From Streptomyces stelliscabiei (lineage in GTDB: Bacteria; Actinomycetota; Actinomycetes; Streptomycetales; Streptomycetaceae), in the NCBI RefSeq assembly GCF_014873495.1, contig NZ_JADBGF010000001.1:558001-622000 (forward strand): 64,000 nt of DNA. The letters are read 5' to 3'. Made by a program: the position numbers and the translations under genes. Position 1 is the stretch's first letter. Each line of letters starts with the position of its first letter. Below the pieces are notes generated by a model. That model made no database searches, was not told the origin of the DNA, and saw nothing but the letters and a program-made list of their open reading frames with translations. Below, piece after piece: positions 62,101 through 64,000 of this stretch.

Positions 62101-64000
62101 CTCCAGGCGAACGGCACCCGGACCGTGCTCGGGCCGGTGGGCTCGGCGAGCAGCGGCGCGTGCGAGGCCGCGTCGAGCAGTGCCGGGTGGAGCCCGAAAA
62201 GGCCCGCTTCCGAGGCATGCGAGACCGGCAGCCGGACCTCCGCGAAGACGTCGTCGTCGCGCCGCCAGAGGGCACTGACCCCCCGGAAAGCGGGCCCGTA
62301 GGCGAGCCCGGCGTCGGCGAGGGCGGCATACGCTCCGGTGAGATCCAGTGCCTCGGCGTCTTTCGGCGGCCATGGGGTGAGCTCGTCCGCTACGACCCCG
62401 ACCCGGCCCAGCCGCCCTGAGACGTGCCTCACCCAGGGGGCGTCCTCGGCGGACCGCTCCGGTCGGGCGTAGATGTCGACCGGCCGTCGGCCCGCGTCGT
62501 CCGGCGCACCGACCACGACCTGGACGCGCGCCCCCGCCGACTCGGGCAGGGCGAGCGGTGACAACATCACGAGGTCCTCGACCGCGCCGCAGCCCGTCTC
62601 GTCACCCGCCCGTACGGCCATCTCCACGAAGACCGTCGCCGGCACGAGCACCCTGCCGGCGATCACATGGTCCGCGAGCCACGGGTGGGTGGCGAGGGAC
62701 AACAGCCCGCTCAGCACGGTCCGTTCGGTGTCCGGTACGGGGAAGGCCGGCCCCAGGAGTGTCTGGGGGTCGGCCGCCGTCGGGTGCGGCGCGTCCAGCC
62801 AGTACCGCTGCCGTTGGAAGGCGTACGTCGGCAGGTCGACGCGTCGTGCGCCGGAGCCCGCGTACACCGCCGCCCAGTCGACCGGGGCGCCGGCGACATG
62901 CAGTCGGGCAACGGCGGAGAGGAGGGTCTCCGGTTCGTGTTCGCCACCACGCGTCGCCACGGCGAGGACGGTGCCGGTGGTGGAGGGGGGGTCAGCTGTG
63001 TGGGTGGCGGTGGCGAACGTGTCGGCCAGAGCATCGGCTGTCGCCGCGGTGAGTGTCGGCCCCGGACCGAGTTCCAGGTAGGCGGAGATCCCGTCGTCCG
63101 CGAGGTGGCGCACGGCGTCGCCGAAGCGCACGGGCTGCCGGGCGTGCCGTGCCCAGTACTCGGGCGAGCAGAGGTCAGCGCCCTCGGCCAGCCGTCCCGT
63201 CACCGTGGAGACGATCGGAATGCGCGGCTGGTGGAAAGCCAACTGCCGTGCGACGTCGAGGAATTCGTCGAGCATGGGTTCCACCAGGGGTGAGTGGAAG
63301 GCGTGGCTCACGCGTAGCCGTACGGCTCTGCGTCCGCGCGCCTCGAAGTCGGCCGCGACGGCGAGTACGGCATCCTCCGCGCCCGAGATCACCACCGAGC
63401 GGGGCCCGTTGACGGCGGCGATCGCTGCCGAGGGCGGCTCAGGGGCGGAGGCGGTCGCCGCGCGTGGCCCGGACGGGGACAGCGCCGCGAGCGCCTCCTC
63501 CTCGGTCGCGTCCAGAGCCACCATCGCGCCGCCTTCGGGCAACGCCTGCATCAGCCGGCCGCGAGCGGCGACGAGGGTCGCCGCATCGGCCAGATCGAGG
63601 ACACCGGCGACGTGCGCGGCCGCCAGCTCGCCGACGGAGTGGCCGACGAGGCGGTCGGCTCGAACGCCCCACGACTCCAGCAGCCGGAACAGTGCCACCT
63701 CGAAGGCGAACAGTCCGGCTTGTGCGAAGTCCGTGCGGTCCATCAGAGCCGCCGACGCTGAGCCGGGCTCGGCGGACACCACCGTGCTGAGCGGCTGCGG
63801 GAGACGGTCGTCCAGGCGCCGGCAGACCTCGTCGAAAGCCTCGGCGAAGACGGGGAAGGCAGCACGCAGTTCTCTGCCCATGCCCGGGCGCTGGGCGCCC
63901 TGTCCGGTGAACAGGAAGGCCGTACGCGTCTGCGAGTCCGCCACCCCTCGCACGACCCCCGGTGCGTCCCGGCCCTCCGCGAGGGCGTGCAGCGCGTCCG
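59115..64000 (-). CDS. Type I polyketide synthase, terminal module AT-DH-KR-ACP-TE (N-terminal part outside the window)
   Basis: The frame is open through the right edge, so the ketosynthase lies beyond it. Acyltransferase, about 63920-62950: [23 protein letters not shown] and specificity motif HAFH, which predicts malonyl-CoA. Dehydratase, about 62780-61950: [10 protein letters not shown] with the catalytic His and LLDAASHA as the partner motif; the usual Pro-Gly is Pro-Ala, so activity is likely but not certain. Ketoreductase, about 61300-60700: [17 protein letters not shown] (B-type stereochemistry) and catalytic Ser and Tyr in FSSVSGLLG and [11 protein letters not shown]. Acyl carrier protein, about 60430-60180: [15 protein letters not shown]. 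Thioesterase, about 59830-59130: GRSAGG nucleophile and a late PGDHLTMM His. It adds the last extender unit, reduces it and releases the chain by hydrolysis or cyclisation. Confidence 0.93.
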   Translation of the reverse strand, partial: DALHALAEGRDAPGVVRGVADSQTRTAFLFTGQGAQRPGMGRELRAAFPVFAEAFDEVCRRLDDRLPQPLSTVVSAEPGSASAALMDRTDFAQAGLFAFEVALFRLLESWGVRADRLVGHSVGELAAAHVAGVLDLADAATLVAARGRLMQALPEGGAMVALDATEEEALAALSPSGPRAATASAPEPPSAAIAAVNGPRSVVISGAEDAVLAVAADFEARGRRAVRLRVSHAFHSPLVEPMLDEFLDVARQLAFHQPRIPIVSTVTGRLAEGADLCSPEYWARHARQPVRFGDAVRHLADDGISAYLELGPGPTLTAATADALADTFATATHTADPPSTTGTVLAVATRGGEHEPETLLSAVARLHVAGAPVDWAAVYAGSGARRVDLPTYAFQRQRYWLDAPHPTAADPQTLLGPAFPVPDTERTVLSGLLSLATHPWLADHVIAGRVLVPATVFVEMAVRAGDETGCGAVEDLVMLSPLALPESAGARVQVVVGAPDDAGRRPVDIYARPERSAEDAPWVRHVSGRLGRVGVVADELTPWPPKDAEALDLTGAYAALADAGLAYGPAFRGVSALWRRDDDVFAEVRLPVSHASEAGLFGLHPALLDAASHAPLLAEPTGPSTVRVPFAWSGVSLHATGATDVRVRVRKTGTHTVSLTLADPAGRLVAHVDSLATRELPAHQADMTDDLARRALLRPDWIAPERPGHTDTDTDADIDIDEHTWRVIGPDPLNLTAFLPAAPSRETAAPQGGARTPATAFTATTATTAITATTATTATTALDRTADPDPSAAVRELTSRVLHTLQSWQDDPHSMGSRLVVVTRDATAPTPDLAGAAVWGLVRAAQSELPGRVVVVDVDERPESLRVLAAAVASGEPQLRVRDGRVTVPRLVPAHDVAAAPKAEAPDFGADGTVLITGGTGALGAELARHLLTEHGVRHLLLTGRRGPRAPGADELRRELEELGARVTVVACDVADRDALAEVIKHCDPPLTAVVHAAGVLDDGVLDSLTPERMAAVLRPKADAAWNLHELTRDMPLSAFVLFSSVSGLLGRAGQGNYAAANAFLDALARRRTAEGLPTLSLGWGPWEHADGMAAGGSPRVARTAMPGDVFVPLTTQQGLALFDAALRSTEPVLAPMLLDRDALRSGARHLPPPLSGLVRHGRPTAAATPSGSLPGSEETPEPGAWRKALDRLPAGEREAALVRLLRAAVAAVLGYPHADALPAGRTLAELGFDSLTAVQIRNRLSLALALQLSAAVVFEYRTTEDLARHLLGLLYSESATPGASADGTSTEAATPGANAEPATLGPTGRPAALQTPATPGTGPERAAPGRAGTERPAYTLSSLFRTVSASGQPVAAMHLLVTASWALPTFTAARGSEHALPPIRRSHGRPGSGRPTLVYIPAYHPSVASDGGDFPRFHRAFQEGPDALDVLEFPHPGIGAGAAVPEDRAALARTQAENVLRHVGDGPFVIVGRSAGGNAAHVIAHRLEGMGRAAAGLVLLDTYHITPDNSGKEWLLSLAAPPPQAIGRPAVPGDDDTALAAVGAYNRIFLGWDPEPLTTPTLLVRALRPTPAMAVADQDEWRTSWPSAHDVVDVPGDHLTMMREDAETTTSAIRTWIDARTKQQEG
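61660..61713 (-). repeat. Six 9-bp repeats in the PKS DH-KR linker
   Basis: GTGGTCGCC is repeated six times (one copy has A for G) in frame, encoding a Thr-Thr-Ala repeat in the linker between dehydratase and ketoreductase. A second low-complexity patch (GTGTCT units at about 61853-61874) encodes an alternating Asp-Thr run just beside it. Confidence 0.9.

Overview
The window is high-GC actinobacterial DNA, almost certainly a Streptomyces chromosome. Supporting signs are the GC-saturated third codon positions, many GTG starts, overlapping stop/start codons, IclR/TetR/MarR/HxlR/MerR regulators, a SpoIIE-type phosphatase, a secreted FG-GAP lipoprotein and a modular type I polyketide synthase (PKS). 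No rRNA, tRNA or CRISPR array was recognised.

Layout. (1) 3-338 is the tail of a TetR regulator. (2) 495-19174 is one catabolic island. A minus-strand block encodes an IclR regulator, an RbsABC-type sugar importer and a single-chain transketolase-transaldolase. Two divergent plus-strand blocks and one kinase encode a cyclase-fold hydrolase, two D-2-hydroxyacid dehydrogenases, two beta-hydroxyacid dehydrogenases, a GntZ-type 6-phosphogluconate dehydrogenase, a gluconokinase, a gluconate 5-dehydrogenase-like short-chain dehydrogenase (SDR) and an L-idonate 5-dehydrogenase-like enzyme. Read together, these genes could take up a sugar or sugar acid, interconvert idonate and ketogluconates to gluconate, phosphorylate and decarboxylate it to ribulose 5-phosphate, and rearrange the pentose phosphates without help from central-metabolism genes. 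Four intergenic sites carry pairs of a CAGCATGTTG-like box whose starts are always exactly 19 bp apart, which ties the blocks into one regulon.

(3) 19.2-49.4 kb is accessory DNA with many broken genes. Intact or mostly intact items are a phage-lysin-like amidase, a MerR/SDR pair, a MarR gene interrupted by 30 consecutive C, a Tat-exported beta-propeller, a dihydrofolate reductase-like protein, a ribosome-inactivating-protein-like secreted protein, a 1242-residue HTH/STAND ATPase/WD40 protein, a nitrilase, a quinone oxidoreductase/HxlR pair, an SDR/acyl-CoA dehydrogenase/MarR group, a LysR/cupin pair, DoxX, a YhgE/Pip-like membrane protein and an FG-GAP lipoprotein. Remnants include SGNH hydrolase, aldo/keto reductase, glycosyltransferase, GT-C membrane protein, LysR, two TetR genes and a frameshifted secreted protein.

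(4) 49.7-55.3 kb is a two-component system followed by a MacB/FtsX-type ABC exporter, with a perfect palindrome between them. (5) 55.6-58.9 kb holds a hypothetical protein, a frameshifted DUF805 gene and a PAS-GAF-PP2C phosphatase. (6) 59115 to the right edge is the C-terminal part (AT-DH-KR-ACP-TE) of a terminal PKS module.
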